This document shows positions 45,132 to 54,042 of a stretch of DNA of 64,000 nucleotides, piece after piece. The notes beneath the pieces are model-generated. The model worked only from the letters and a program-made list of their open reading frames with translations. It did no database searches and was not told where the DNA came from. A program made the position numbers and the translations under genes. The stretch's first letter is position 1. Each line of letters starts with the position of its first letter. The stretch is taken from contig DAIDLH010000089.1 in assembly GCA_027449605.1 (NCBI GenBank), positions 1 to 64,000 of the forward strand, read 5' to 3'. Source of the DNA: Candidatus Muproteobacteria bacterium (GTDB lineage: Bacteria; Pseudomonadota; Gammaproteobacteria; Acidiferrobacterales; Sulfurifustaceae).

Positions 45132-45854
45132 TCAGCGTGTCGCCGATTGCACCGAAAGGGACTGGATCAGCAGATGATCGAGGATCGCATACGCCTTGCC
45201 GTTCAGATGCGAACCGTCGCCGCTGGTCAGCTCGTCCCGGAGATACCGATCCTGGTCGTCGGCTCTCAGCGCCTGTTCCAGGTCGAGCAACGGCAAGCCC
45301 TGCTGCTGCGCGTAGGCGCGCAGCCAGTCGTTGAACTCGCGGATGCCTTCCTGTTTCCCGGGATTGGTCCGGGACCGCTCTCTCGTCACAGGCACGACGG
45401 TGGTCAACATGACGGCGATGTTCTTCTGTCTGATCTCCCGCACCCATTGCTGCATCAGCTCTTTATGGCGCTGCATGTCGCCCGGAAAATAGGACGAACA
45501 CTCCTTCAGGATGACCAAATCCGGCGGCTGCGGAGAAGGCTTGAAAAAACCTTTCAGGTAGCCCGGCGTCAGGCGAAACTTGCGCGCGGGTCGCATCAGC
45601 GTTTCCTCGACGAGCTCCGATTTGTCGTATTGCCACGCCTGCAACGCCTCGAAGGTGTAATGCCTGTCGTTCACGCGCCTGGGGAGGTCGGGCAAATTCC
45701 ACTCCATGCCGATGGACGCCCCGATCAGCACCACGCGCCGCGGGATTTCAGCTGATGTTTTTTCGGTCGACTGGTTCACGGTCTCACCCTGTACAGTGGA
45801 AATTGACAGGCCGAAGCAGGCCCACAGAATCATATTGAAGAAAATCTTGTTCAT
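45132..45854 (-). CDS. Exported SGNH-hydrolase-like protein
   Basis: A 240-residue secreted protein. A signal peptide (MNKIFFNMILWACFGLSIST) precedes an SGNH-like core: the nucleophile block reads LIGASIG (Ser 47) and the C-terminal catalytic pair DGSH (Asp 213, His 216) is present in SGDGSHLNG. This is consistent with removing or adding O-acyl groups on extracellular polymer. The middle blocks (Gly, Asn) are not obvious, so it could be a divergent member. GGAG lies before the ATG at 45854. It is close to the CelD-like gene, 18 bases away. Confidence 0.72.
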   Translation of the reverse strand: MNKIFFNMILWACFGLSISTVQGETVNQSTEKTSAEIPRRVVLIGASIGMEWNLPDLPRRVNDRHYTFEALQAWQYDKSELVEETLMRPARKFRLTPGYLKGFFKPSPQPPDLVILKECSSYFPGDMQRHKELMQQWVREIRQKNIAVMLTTVVPVTRERSRTNPGKQEGIREFNDWLRAYAQQQGLPLLDLEQALRADDQDRYLRDELTSGDGSHLNGKAYAILDHLLIQSLSVQSATR

Positions 45855-45950
45855 GATCCAATCTCCTGTTTCTTGGAAAACCAACCGCGGTTCCGGCGGA
45901 CGCGGTATTCCCGGCGGCCCGGAATGCCGGCGGTTACCACCTGCCCGGCT

Positions 45951-46547
45951 TCACTGAAGTTGCTCGCGAAACAATTGTTGCAGATGCCGTTTCAGTTTTT
46001 CGCGATTTTCCATGAAGTGTTTCGAATTCCACCAGGTCTCTCCCGGATCCAATATCGCGTCCGGCGGCCGCTGCACCTTCCAGCGCTCGATGCACTTCTC
46101 CCGGTACTTGTCGACCGATCCCAGCGGCCTGGCCGGCACTCCCACGACGACGGAATTGGGCGGCACGTCGCTGATCACCACCGACCCGGCGCCCACGACC
46201 GAGTTCCTTCCGATACGGATGTTGGGCAGGAGTATCGCGTTATTGCCGATGATGCAGTTGTCCTCGATCACGATCGGACCGAAAACCTGGGTGTCAGGCA
46301 CCTCGTCACGAAATATCCAGGCGGCCCCGTCGTGGGTGCTGAATATCACGCCGTGCGCGATGGCCACGTGATTGCCGATCTTCACCAGATAAGGTTCGGT
46401 GCCCAGATTCGTCGGAACGATGAAACAGTTCTCTCCGATCTGCGCGCCCTGGCGCCGGTGATATTCGGCAATCGTGGTGGGGGAATACTTGCGCAACTCG
46501 CGCGACGCGCGCAGGCGCGCAAACAGATTTCTTAATTGGCGAAACAC
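45951..46547 (-). CDS. Hexapeptide-repeat acyltransferase (paralogue of 32968-33705)
   Basis: A 198-residue left-handed beta-helix acyltransferase. HRRQGAQIGENCFIVPTNLG, IGNHVAIAHGVIFSTHDGAAW and VGAGSVVISDVPPNSVVVGV are the hexapeptide core, and they match the paralogue at 32968 almost block for block, including the catalytic His in STHDG. I chose the GTG at 46547 because GGGG precedes it; a TTG two codons upstream is possible. Likely O-acetylates the polysaccharide or a sugar precursor. Confidence 0.82.
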   Translation of the reverse strand: MFRQLRNLFARLRASRELRKYSPTTIAEYHRRQGAQIGENCFIVPTNLGTEPYLVKIGNHVAIAHGVIFSTHDGAAWIFRDEVPDTQVFGPIVIEDNCIIGNNAILLPNIRIGRNSVVGAGSVVISDVPPNSVVVGVPARPLGSVDKYREKCIERWKVQRPPDAILDPGETWWNSKHFMENREKLKRHLQQLFREQLQ

Positions 46548-46553
46548 GTTCAA

Positions 46554-46811
46554 CCCCGCTTCTTATTTATTTCAGGCAGTGAAATGGGTCTGCTCCAGAC
46601 GCTCAATTGCGGCGCCTACCCATGCCCCAACTCCCCCACGACCCGGGGATGCGATCATCATCCCTAACAACGAACAACGATGGATCGATCTCCGGTCTCC
46701 GGCTCTGCCGAGCACCACACACAGGTGAGAACGCCTTCCACTATTTCGCTGCACGTGTGCACAGTATAAACTCGATACCGTTGCAGCACATCTAAAAAAT
46801 GGGGGGAGAAT
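46554..46811. other. Non-coding stretch with a TATAAA box
   Basis: Divergent gap of lower coding character. On the plus strand TATAAA is at 46765-46770 next to an imperfect TGCACGTGTGCAC palindrome, with GGGGGGAG at 46801-46808. No gene is seen before 46812. Confidence 0.35.
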
Positions 46812-46970
46812 ATGGTAACTGTTTGTTTAGACTTGCCTTTTGGCAAGCGATGTCCACCGCCGGGCTCACTGCCGCAGCCCATCATTATTATCCATCCGGC
46901 CGGCCATGGCATACTGAGCCAGCGTCCGGTGACGGCCTTGACGAGCGCTGTCGCAGCGGATGACCGCTAA
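46812..46970 (+). CDS. Candidate small protein ORF (52 aa)
   Basis: An open frame of 52 codons plus stop, starting ATG at 46812 straight after a very strong Shine-Dalgarno (GGGGGGAGAAT). The product starts MVTVCLDLPFGKRCPPPG and then PQPIIIIHPAGHG. There is no TM segment and no family I recognise. The strong ribosome-binding site and the upstream TATAAA are the only support; the codon composition does not decide it. It could be a leader peptide for the O-antigen ligase gene 103 bases further on. Confidence 0.28.
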   Translation: MVTVCLDLPFGKRCPPPGSLPQPIIIIHPAGHGILSQRPVTALTSAVAADDR

Positions 46971-47073
46971 TCCTGTCATCGCCGCGCCGATCACCACCGA
47001 ACGTGACAATCCGCGAACCGGACATCCGCAGAACATGCTGAAACTCCGTGTCGTCATCCCCTGATCACGACCC

Positions 47074-48423
47074 ATGCTGACCGCACTGAAAGAATTCCTT
47101 CGTGGACTGCTGGCGCCGACCCTGTATGCCACGGTGTTCGTCACGTTCTTCGCGAGCGTGGTCAGACGCGCCGAGTGGGCGCTGTACCTGCTCGCCATCC
47201 TCGCGCCATTGCCGGTGCTCTGGTACCAACTGCATCAGTTTCCCATGGGCAAGGACACCATGGACATTCTGATTCTCGGCGCGATGCTCGGGATCATGGT
47301 GAACAAGGGCGGTTTCGAACGGGCGCCGGGAACGTTCCTCATCGTCGTCTTCATGGTAGTGAGCTATGTCGCGGTATGGAATACCACGCTTCGCTTCCAG
47401 TTGCCCGCACCGTTCACCACGGACAATCCGGTTCTGCCGGACTGGAAAAACTACGTCGAGATGATACTCCTGTATTTTCTCGCCTACAGCGCCATCAAGA
47501 CCGAAGAGCAGCAGAAAACCCTGCTCGTCATCGTGGCGACCGTGGTGCTGCTCATCGCCGTGCGCGAGTTTCGCAACTTTACCGCGGGCGATGCGTTCGA
47601 TTACGACAAGCGCGCCGAAGGTCCTTTCTGGATCGTCGGGTTGGGCGCCAACCATCTCGGCGCCTTCATCGCCGACTACACCGGCCTGTTGCTGGGGATG
47701 TTCCTGATCGACAAGCACAAGTATCGCAGGTGGCTGTACCTCGCGGCGGTGCTGTTTTCCATCCACCCCCTGTTTTTTTCCTACTCCCGCGGAGCCTATG
47801 TCGCGATGCTGGCGGTCGTCATCGTTTACGGCCTGCTCAAGAAACGCTCGCTGCTCGTCCTCGTGGCGGCGCTCATCTTTGCGTGGCAGGTGGTGTTGCC
47901 GCCGAGCGTCGTCGACCGGATTACCATGACCGAAACCCCGACCGGCGAGCTGGAAGAATCGGCCGCCGACCGGGTACTGCTGTGGGAACATGCCAAACAG
48001 ATATTCGAAGAACACCCCGTTTTCGGCATCGGCTTCAGCGGATTTGCCTATTCGCTGCAAGGCCAGCGTCTGACGGACACTCATAATTTCTACATGAAGG
48101 TCGCCGCCGAACAGGGCATGATCGGCATCGTCCTGCTCGGACTCATCCTGCTCAGGGCTCTTTCGAGCGGCTGGCGGCTTTACCGGGGCGGTCAATCCAC
48201 CTTCCATCAGGCCCTGGGCCTCGGGTTCATCGGCTGCGTGACGGCACTGGCCGTCTCCAATATATTCGGCGACCGGTTCTCGTACTTCGCGTTGGGATGT
48301 TATTTCTGGATGCTCTGGGGAGTGGTGGAACGCGCCATCCTGCTGTCACACGAGGCGACCGTTCCCGCCACCGACGGCGAAGCGGATACCGCCCCACCCC
48401 CGGAAATCGTCTCCGAACAGTAG
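47074..48423 (+). CDS. O-antigen ligase/polymerase-family membrane protein (Wzy/WaaL type)
   Basis: A 449-residue protein with ten or more hydrophobic segments. The conserved Wzy_C-type periplasmic region is around VLLWEHAKQIFEEHPVFGIGFSGF and TDTHNFYMKVAAEQGMIG, the H-N-x-Y stretch used to recognise the family. Expected to polymerise or ligate repeat units in the periplasm. ATG at 47074. It is followed by a glycosyltransferase gene after 7 bases on the same strand. Confidence 0.86.
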   Translation: MLTALKEFLRGLLAPTLYATVFVTFFASVVRRAEWALYLLAILAPLPVLWYQLHQFPMGKDTMDILILGAMLGIMVNKGGFERAPGTFLIVVFMVVSYVAVWNTTLRFQLPAPFTTDNPVLPDWKNYVEMILLYFLAYSAIKTEEQQKTLLVIVATVVLLIAVREFRNFTAGDAFDYDKRAEGPFWIVGLGANHLGAFIADYTGLLLGMFLIDKHKYRRWLYLAAVLFSIHPLFFSYSRGAYVAMLAVVIVYGLLKKRSLLVLVAALIFAWQVVLPPSVVDRITMTETPTGELEESAADRVLLWEHAKQIFEEHPVFGIGFSGFAYSLQGQRLTDTHNFYMKVAAEQGMIGIVLLGLILLRALSSGWRLYRGGQSTFHQALGLGFIGCVTALAVSNIFGDRFSYFALGCYFWMLWGVVERAILLSHEATVPATDGEADTAPPPEIVSEQ

Positions 48424-48430
48424 ACCCAAC

Positions 48431-49567
48431 GTGCGCGTCTTGCAGTTACTGAGCAGCACCGGCTTCCACGGCGCCGAAACCATGACGGCCGAACTCGTGC
48501 GCCAGCTGCATACGTTGGGAGTCACGATCGATATCGGCGTGTTCGACAACGACGGCCGCGCCAACCGGGAAATCCTCGACGTCGCCGCGCCCTATATCGG
48601 CGACACCCTGATCATCCCGTGCCGGCGCCCGTTCGACTGGTCCGCCGCGCGCATCCTGCACGAATACCTGAACGAGCGGCGACCCGACGTGGTTCACAGT
48701 CACAAGTACAAAACCACCTTCTACGCGCTGCTGTCCAGAAGAAACACGTCCTGCCGTCTGGTGGCTACGTATCACAACTGGCTCTACGATACCCTGCCGC
48801 TCCGATTCTATGCCGCGCTCGACAAACGCCTGGCGCGCTACTGCGACGCCGTCATCGGCGTTTCCGGGCCGGTGACGCAGGAGTTGCGCCGTCATGTGCC
48901 CGCGTACAAGGTTAGTCACATAGGAAACGGCATCGATACCGGAATTTATCGTCCCCTGATGCCGCGCGCCGATGCCAAACGGGACCTGGGACTCTCCGGA
49001 AAAACCCTGGTGGGGTTCGTCGGCCGGTTGTCGGCCGACAAGGGAATATCGCACCTGCTGCAAGCGCTCGCGGCCATGCCGGCATCGCACGCCGCGCCCG
49101 TCCACGCCGTCATCGTCGGCGACGGGGAACATCGTGGCGCGATCGAGTCGGAAGCGCGCGCGCTGGGACTGATCGACCGCGTCCATTTCCTGGGGAACCG
49201 TCGCGACACGCCCTTGCTCTACACGGCTTTCGACGTTTTCGTGCTGCCGTCACGGCGTGAGGGATTTCCCATGGTCCTGCTCGAAGCCATGGCATGCGGC
49301 TTGCCCGTGATCGCAACACGCGTCGGCGACATCGATCGCATCATCGAACATGGGGTTTCGGGGCTCGTGGTCGAACCCGCCGACACAGCAGCGCTGCAAC
49401 AGGCGCTGCAAACGGTGCTCGCCGAGCCCGATCGCGCACAACGCATGGGGACCGCGGCGCGCGAACGCGTCGAGCGGCGGTTTTCCTCGGCGCGAATGGC
49501 GCGTGAATATCTGGCGATCTACCAGAGCGTCACGGGTGGAAACGTCCGGAAGAAACAAGAAGAATAA
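48431..49567 (+). CDS. Family 4 glycosyltransferase
   Basis: GT-B enzyme of 378 residues. MRVLQLLSSTGFHGAETMTAEL is the GT4 N-terminus. Also visible are SHIGNGIDTGIYRP, KTLVGFVGRLSADKGISHLL and the C-terminal VLPSRREGFPMVLLEAMACG (E-x7-E). GTG start at 48431. It is coupled to the O-antigen ligase gene 7 bases upstream. Convergent with the asparagine synthase gene. Confidence 0.9.
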   Translation: MRVLQLLSSTGFHGAETMTAELVRQLHTLGVTIDIGVFDNDGRANREILDVAAPYIGDTLIIPCRRPFDWSAARILHEYLNERRPDVVHSHKYKTTFYALLSRRNTSCRLVATYHNWLYDTLPLRFYAALDKRLARYCDAVIGVSGPVTQELRRHVPAYKVSHIGNGIDTGIYRPLMPRADAKRDLGLSGKTLVGFVGRLSADKGISHLLQALAAMPASHAAPVHAVIVGDGEHRGAIESEARALGLIDRVHFLGNRRDTPLLYTAFDVFVLPSRREGFPMVLLEAMACGLPVIATRVGDIDRIIEHGVSGLVVEPADTAALQQALQTVLAEPDRAQRMGTAARERVERRFSSARMAREYLAIYQSVTGGNVRKKQEE

Positions 49568-49603
49568 TTTTCTCGGCCGCGGGCCGCCCGGGACGTCACC
49601 CGG

Positions 49604-51493
49604 TCAGCCGGGCTGATAGGCCTCGTGCCACAGCATGAACATCAGCAGCGCCCAGATGCGGCTGTGATGATTCTCTCGGCGGCTCATGTGTTCCTCGAGC
49701 ATGCGTTCGACCGCCGGCCAGCGGAACAAGCCCATGCCCTCGATCCGTTCCTTCGACAGAACCCTCCTGATCAGCGGGTTCAGCTCGTTGCGGAACCATA
49801 CCGTCAGCGGAACCGTGAAACCCTGCTTGCGCCGATACAGGATTTCCTTCGGCAGGGTTCCGGCAAACGCGCGCTTCAATAAATATTTCTTGTCGAAGCC
49901 CCGGATCTTGAGTTCCGGCGGCACCGTGGCCATGAACTCCATCAGCTCGTGGTCCACGAACGGGGCGCGCGCCTCGATCGAATGGGCCATGCTCATGCGG
50001 TCGGTGAGCGGGAGCAGATCCCCGGGCAGATACATCATGACGTCCGTGTACAGCGCGCGGTTGAGCACGTCGTCGATGCCGTCGCGATTGAAGAATCGGC
50101 CGAACATCTCCCGGGACGCGTCGAGACGGACCGATTGAGCCAGCCCGTCGCTGTAAAGCTCGCGGCGCCATCCGGCATCGAACGCCGACACATAGCGTTG
50201 ATAAGCCTGATCCGCGGGCAAGGCGCCGGTTCGCACAAAGCGCTTGACCCGCTCGATGAGGCGGCCGCCCTTCCTGGAATCGGGCAGCCGATTGACCACC
50301 CGTTCCACCACGCCCTCGCGCAACCAGCGCGGCACGTCCCGGTAATGCTTCTGCCAACGGATGCCGAGATGCCGCTCGTAGCCCGCCGCGACCTCGTCGC
50401 CTCCCAGGCCCGACAACACCACCTTCACGTGCTTGCGCGTTTCGCGAAAAACGTAGTAATTCGCAATGGCCGAGGAATCGGCGAACGGCTGGTCGAAGGC
50501 GCGCACGATTTCCGGGAGGATTTCCACGATGTGCGGCTCGACCACGAATTCGCGGTGCTGCGTACCGAACCGGTCGGCCACCATTTTGGCGTAGCGGCGC
50601 TCGTCGTAATACGCTCCTTCGTCCCCGTAGCCGATGCAAAATGTTCTGACCGGTTCCGACGTGAATTCGCTCATCGCCGCCACCACCGCGCTGGAGTCGA
50701 TGCCGCCGCTCAGCAACGCGCCGAGCGGCACATCGCTTACCAGCCGGCTGCGCACCGAATGGCGGAACCGCTCGGCGAAGGCATCCACGAAATGCTGCGC
50801 GTCGTTTTTACGATCGATTCGGAATTCGAGATCCCAATAGCGGCGGATCCGCGGTCCGTCGCCGTCCATGACCAGCAGGTGCGCGGCCGGCAGTTCGCGT
50901 ACGTCGCGAAAAATCGTGGCCGGCGCCGGAACATAGAGATAGGTCAGGTAGGCGTCCAGGGCGCCGTGGTCGATGTCCTTCGACACCACGTCGCTCTGCA
51001 GCAGACATTTGATCTCCGACCCGAAGATGAACTTCCCGTTCCTGAACGCATAGTAGATCTGCTTCTCGCCCGCGCGATCGCGCGCGATCAGCAGCTTCTT
51101 GCGACGGTCGTCCCACAGGGCAAAACCGAACATGCCGTTGAGATGCTGCACGCAGTCTTCGCCGTATTCTTCGTAGAGATGCGCGATGGTCTCGGTGTCC
51201 GACTTGGTATAAAAACGGTGCCCCCTGGCTTCCAGCCGGTCGCGTAATTCGCGATAGTTGTAGATCTCGCCGTTCAACACCACCCAGACGCTCTTGTCCT
51301 CGTTATGAATCGGCTGATGTCCGGAGGCGAGGTCGATGATGCTCAGGCGGCGCATGCCGATCCCCACCGGGCCGGCCACGTAACTGCCCTCATCGTCCGG
51401 TCCACGATGTTGCATCACGTCGCACATGCGCTTCAGCTCGGCGCTGTCGACGCTGCCTGAGGACTGGTACAAGATTCCGGTAATTCCGCACAT
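49604..51493 (-). CDS. Asparagine synthase (glutamine-hydrolysing)-like amidotransferase
   Basis: A 629-residue two-domain protein. The N-terminal class II glutaminase has the catalytic Cys 2 (MCGITGILY), RRLSIIDLASGHQPI and GEIYNYRELRD. The C-terminal ATP-pyrophosphatase has LLSGGIDSSAVVAAM. The length and layout fit both AsnB/AsnO and the amidotransferases of exosortase-A loci. In O-antigen clusters such proteins can amidate uronic acids, which fits its position among glycosyltransferases better than free asparagine synthesis; this is inference. A second, divergent copy is at 62440-64000. Confidence 0.88.
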   Translation of the reverse strand: MCGITGILYQSSGSVDSAELKRMCDVMQHRGPDDEGSYVAGPVGIGMRRLSIIDLASGHQPIHNEDKSVWVVLNGEIYNYRELRDRLEARGHRFYTKSDTETIAHLYEEYGEDCVQHLNGMFGFALWDDRRKKLLIARDRAGEKQIYYAFRNGKFIFGSEIKCLLQSDVVSKDIDHGALDAYLTYLYVPAPATIFRDVRELPAAHLLVMDGDGPRIRRYWDLEFRIDRKNDAQHFVDAFAERFRHSVRSRLVSDVPLGALLSGGIDSSAVVAAMSEFTSEPVRTFCIGYGDEGAYYDERRYAKMVADRFGTQHREFVVEPHIVEILPEIVRAFDQPFADSSAIANYYVFRETRKHVKVVLSGLGGDEVAAGYERHLGIRWQKHYRDVPRWLREGVVERVVNRLPDSRKGGRLIERVKRFVRTGALPADQAYQRYVSAFDAGWRRELYSDGLAQSVRLDASREMFGRFFNRDGIDDVLNRALYTDVMMYLPGDLLPLTDRMSMAHSIEARAPFVDHELMEFMATVPPELKIRGFDKKYLLKRAFAGTLPKEILYRRKQGFTVPLTVWFRNELNPLIRRVLSKERIEGMGLFRWPAVERMLEEHMSRRENHHSRIWALLMFMLWHEAYQPG

Positions 51494-51569
51494 TGCAATG
51501 GCTCAAGATGAGTAACGGTGGTTACAACGACGCATCAGAAAACGACGGTCACATTCTCGCCGTTATTGT

Positions 51570-52823
51570 CTACCGCGTCGGTTCGCCGCCGACCGCATAA
51601 GGCCGGTTCGCGGCGTGATTCATCCGGACACGACAGTCTTCATACACGCGGTCGAGTTCCTTGGCGATGATCTCCCATTCGTATTTCTGTTGCACGAGCC
51701 GCCGGCCGGCCTCGCCGAGCCGCCGCGCCCGCTCGCGGTCGCGCAGCACGCCGACGACCTCGCGCGCGAAGGCTTCCGGATCGTCGGCGACCAGCAGGTG
51801 TTGTCCGGGCACGACGTCCAGACCTTCACAGCCCACCGAGGTCGAGACAATCGCCTTGCCCATGGACAAGGCGTCGAGGATTTTCAGCCGCGTGCCGCCG
51901 CCGATGCGCAACGGCACCACGTAGGCATCGGCCTCCGAAATGGCGGAACGCACGTCGTCCACCAGCCCCGTCAGTCGCACGCGCGGATTGCCGGTGATAT
52001 CGCGCATTTTCCTGTCATCCGGGCTCTTGCCGACGACGGTCAGCGTCACGTCGGGGATTTCAGCGGCCACGCGCGGCAGCACCTCGGCGCAGAAATAGCG
52101 GATCGCATCGTAGTTGGGAAACCAGCCCAGTCCGCCGACGAAAACGAGGCCATGGGCGCGTCGCGGCGCGCCGGTGTCCTGGAAATATCCGGTATCCACG
52201 CCGTTCGGGATCGGGGTAATGCCCGTGGCGCCGGACAGATTCCGCAACAGCTCGGCGTCGATTTCCGACACCGTGACCACGTGGTCCGCGCGGCGGCAAA
52301 TGCGCGCCTCGTAACGGCGCAGCTTGAGGTATTGATAATACAGATAGGCCTTGCGGAACAGGTTGGACTCGTTCTCCACCCGGCGGCGCAACAGCACCGA
52401 TTCGACATTATGTTCCACCATCACCACCGGCTGGTTCCGGCAAACATCAAGATAATCGCCGAGATGCAGCATGTCGAGATGAACGAGATCGATCTCCCCG
52501 CCGGACAAGAGGGTCTGTATCTTTTTCCGCATGCTGCGTGACCGGTACTTCACCGCCAGCAGCGGCGATACACTGAACAGCTCGCGCACCAGATCCGGCA
52601 GGATCTTCCACCTTCCGGCGCCGAGATACAGGGGCTCCGCTTCCACCTGCGCGCAAATCGTGCGCATATGCTCGACGCCGCTTGCTTCTTCGGGCGTCTG
52701 CACGAAGGTGAAAAGATGGATTTCGTGTTTTTTGGAAACCTGCTTGATCAGGTTGTATGTACGCAGCGCCCGCCCTTCATGCAACGGGAAAGGGCTCTTC
52801 GTGGTCAGGACGAGTATCTTCAC
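51570..52823 (-). CDS. Family 4 glycosyltransferase (exosortase-locus-like)
   Basis: GT-B enzyme of 417 residues starting MKILVLTTKSPFPLHEGRAL. It resembles the glycosyltransferases annotated near XrtA exosortases. PIPNGVDTGYFQDTG, LVFVGGLGWFPNYDAIRYFC, VRLTGLVDDVRSAISEAD and VPLRIGGGTRLKILDALSMG (donor site) are visible. The start overlaps the upstream deacetylase stop by four bases (ATGA), so both are translated together. Confidence 0.87.
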   Translation of the reverse strand: MKILVLTTKSPFPLHEGRALRTYNLIKQVSKKHEIHLFTFVQTPEEASGVEHMRTICAQVEAEPLYLGAGRWKILPDLVRELFSVSPLLAVKYRSRSMRKKIQTLLSGGEIDLVHLDMLHLGDYLDVCRNQPVVMVEHNVESVLLRRRVENESNLFRKAYLYYQYLKLRRYEARICRRADHVVTVSEIDAELLRNLSGATGITPIPNGVDTGYFQDTGAPRRAHGLVFVGGLGWFPNYDAIRYFCAEVLPRVAAEIPDVTLTVVGKSPDDRKMRDITGNPRVRLTGLVDDVRSAISEADAYVVPLRIGGGTRLKILDALSMGKAIVSTSVGCEGLDVVPGQHLLVADDPEAFAREVVGVLRDRERARRLGEAGRRLVQQKYEWEIIAKELDRVYEDCRVRMNHAANRPYAVGGEPTR

Positions 52824-53656
52824 GGGCGCGCGCTCTTCTCCTGATCTTCCACGCCGAAGACGAGGTTATAGAGCCGGTCATAGTTTTTCTTGCCGAGCAA
52901 CCGCGAGGCCGCGGCCTTGGCGGCGGCCGTGGTTCGCAGGATGGCCAGGGTTCGCGGGTCCTGGCGCACGATGGCCTCGAAATTTCTCAACGGCGTTTGA
53001 TGCTTCACGGCGATGCGGCGCCAGAAAAACGGATCGGTGCTCCGATTGTTGAACCCGAACCGCGAACAACATCCTCCAAGGTAGCCGCTCTCCTGCGCTA
53101 CCTGGACGTAATACGGGTTGCTGTCGCCATTCGGCAGCGAGAGAAAATTGACGGAGGCGCCGAGTTTGTCTTCTATCGTTTGCTTCGACACAACCAGCTC
53201 TTCCCGCGTGCGAGCCTGCGTCAATGTCGAGAGCAAGGGGTGATTCGCCGTGTGCGACTGGATCGACATGCCGTGGCGGTTCATCTCCGACAGATCGGTC
53301 CAGCTGAGCATGGCCGGATCGCCGATCTTGTTGGTGACGACAAAGAAGGTCGCGGTGAAGCCGAATCTGGCCAGGACCGGCAACGCATGGCGGAAATTTC
53401 CGGCGAAACCGTCATCGAAGGTAATGACGATCGGCTTGGGCGGCAACGTCGACCGGGCGCGGGACCAGCCCAGGAGATTGGAAAGCGAAACCGGATGAAA
53501 TCCGGCGGTCGCGAGCAGTTCCATCTCCCGCTCGAAATCGTCACGGGCAAGAATATAGCCGCGCTGGGTTTTGCGCGTGAGCGCGTCGATCTCGGAGCGC
53601 TCGGCAACCTCGTGATACATCAGGATTGGAATCCCGGCGTCTGCTCGCTGTGTCAC
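52820..53656 (-). CDS. Polysaccharide deacetylase (NodB fold)
   Basis: Carbohydrate esterase-4 protein of 278 residues. IPILMYHEVAERSEI, the catalytic PIVITFDDGFAGNF and the metal ligands in QSHTANHPLLS (HxxxH) are present, then a later LPNGDSN block. No signal peptide is seen. GTG start at 53656. It is cotranslated with the downstream glycosyltransferase (4-base overlap). A TATAAT on the minus strand at 53773-53768 is a candidate promoter. Confidence 0.87.
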   Translation of the reverse strand: MTQRADAGIPILMYHEVAERSEIDALTRKTQRGYILARDDFEREMELLATAGFHPVSLSNLLGWSRARSTLPPKPIVITFDDGFAGNFRHALPVLARFGFTATFFVVTNKIGDPAMLSWTDLSEMNRHGMSIQSHTANHPLLSTLTQARTREELVVSKQTIEDKLGASVNFLSLPNGDSNPYYVQVAQESGYLGGCCSRFGFNNRSTDPFFWRRIAVKHQTPLRNFEAIVRQDPRTLAILRTTAAAKAAASRLLGKKNYDRLYNLVFGVEDQEKSARP

Positions 53657-54042
53657 AATTCAACGGCTCACTGGTTCTTTTCGGGATTGTCGACGGTTAT
53701 CGTGGGTACGACCGTTTAATAACGCGCCATTGATTGTTCGTACTGACACTGGAAAACTGCATTACGAATTATATTACAACTTGACCTGTCCTCCCCCACC
53801 GCCTCGGGCCTGCTGTCGCGGATTCCGGGTTCAGCGCGCCTTACCGTTAATCATTTGGTTCACTGCGTCCATCTGATAAACGGCCGTTCATCCACCAAAT
53901 CAACCATTTACGTTTGATCGGCGATTTTGATTTCGCTATGTTCAGCTTGCCAAGGCGAGCAAACAAACGCCGGCTCTCTGCGACGGATTCAAGCGCTTTC
54001 AAAAGCGAACCTGTACATGGAATGGGAAGGGGTACACAAGAT
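53657..54042. promoter_or_regulatory. Divergent intergenic region with TATAAT on the minus strand
   Basis: AT-rich stretch (53735-53785) between the deacetylase operon and the beta-helix lipoprotein gene. A perfect TATAAT on minus at 53773-53768 lacks a good -35. On plus no clear promoter is seen, only the purine-rich GGGAAGGGG ten bases before the lipoprotein ATG. A sigma54-like -24/-12 pair was looked for and not found. Confidence 0.4.

Noticed and set aside
43935-45447. Long frame 44110-45447 on the minus strand in another frame over the CelD-like gene
   Set aside because: Same-strand shadow; the family motifs are all in the 43935-45113 frame.
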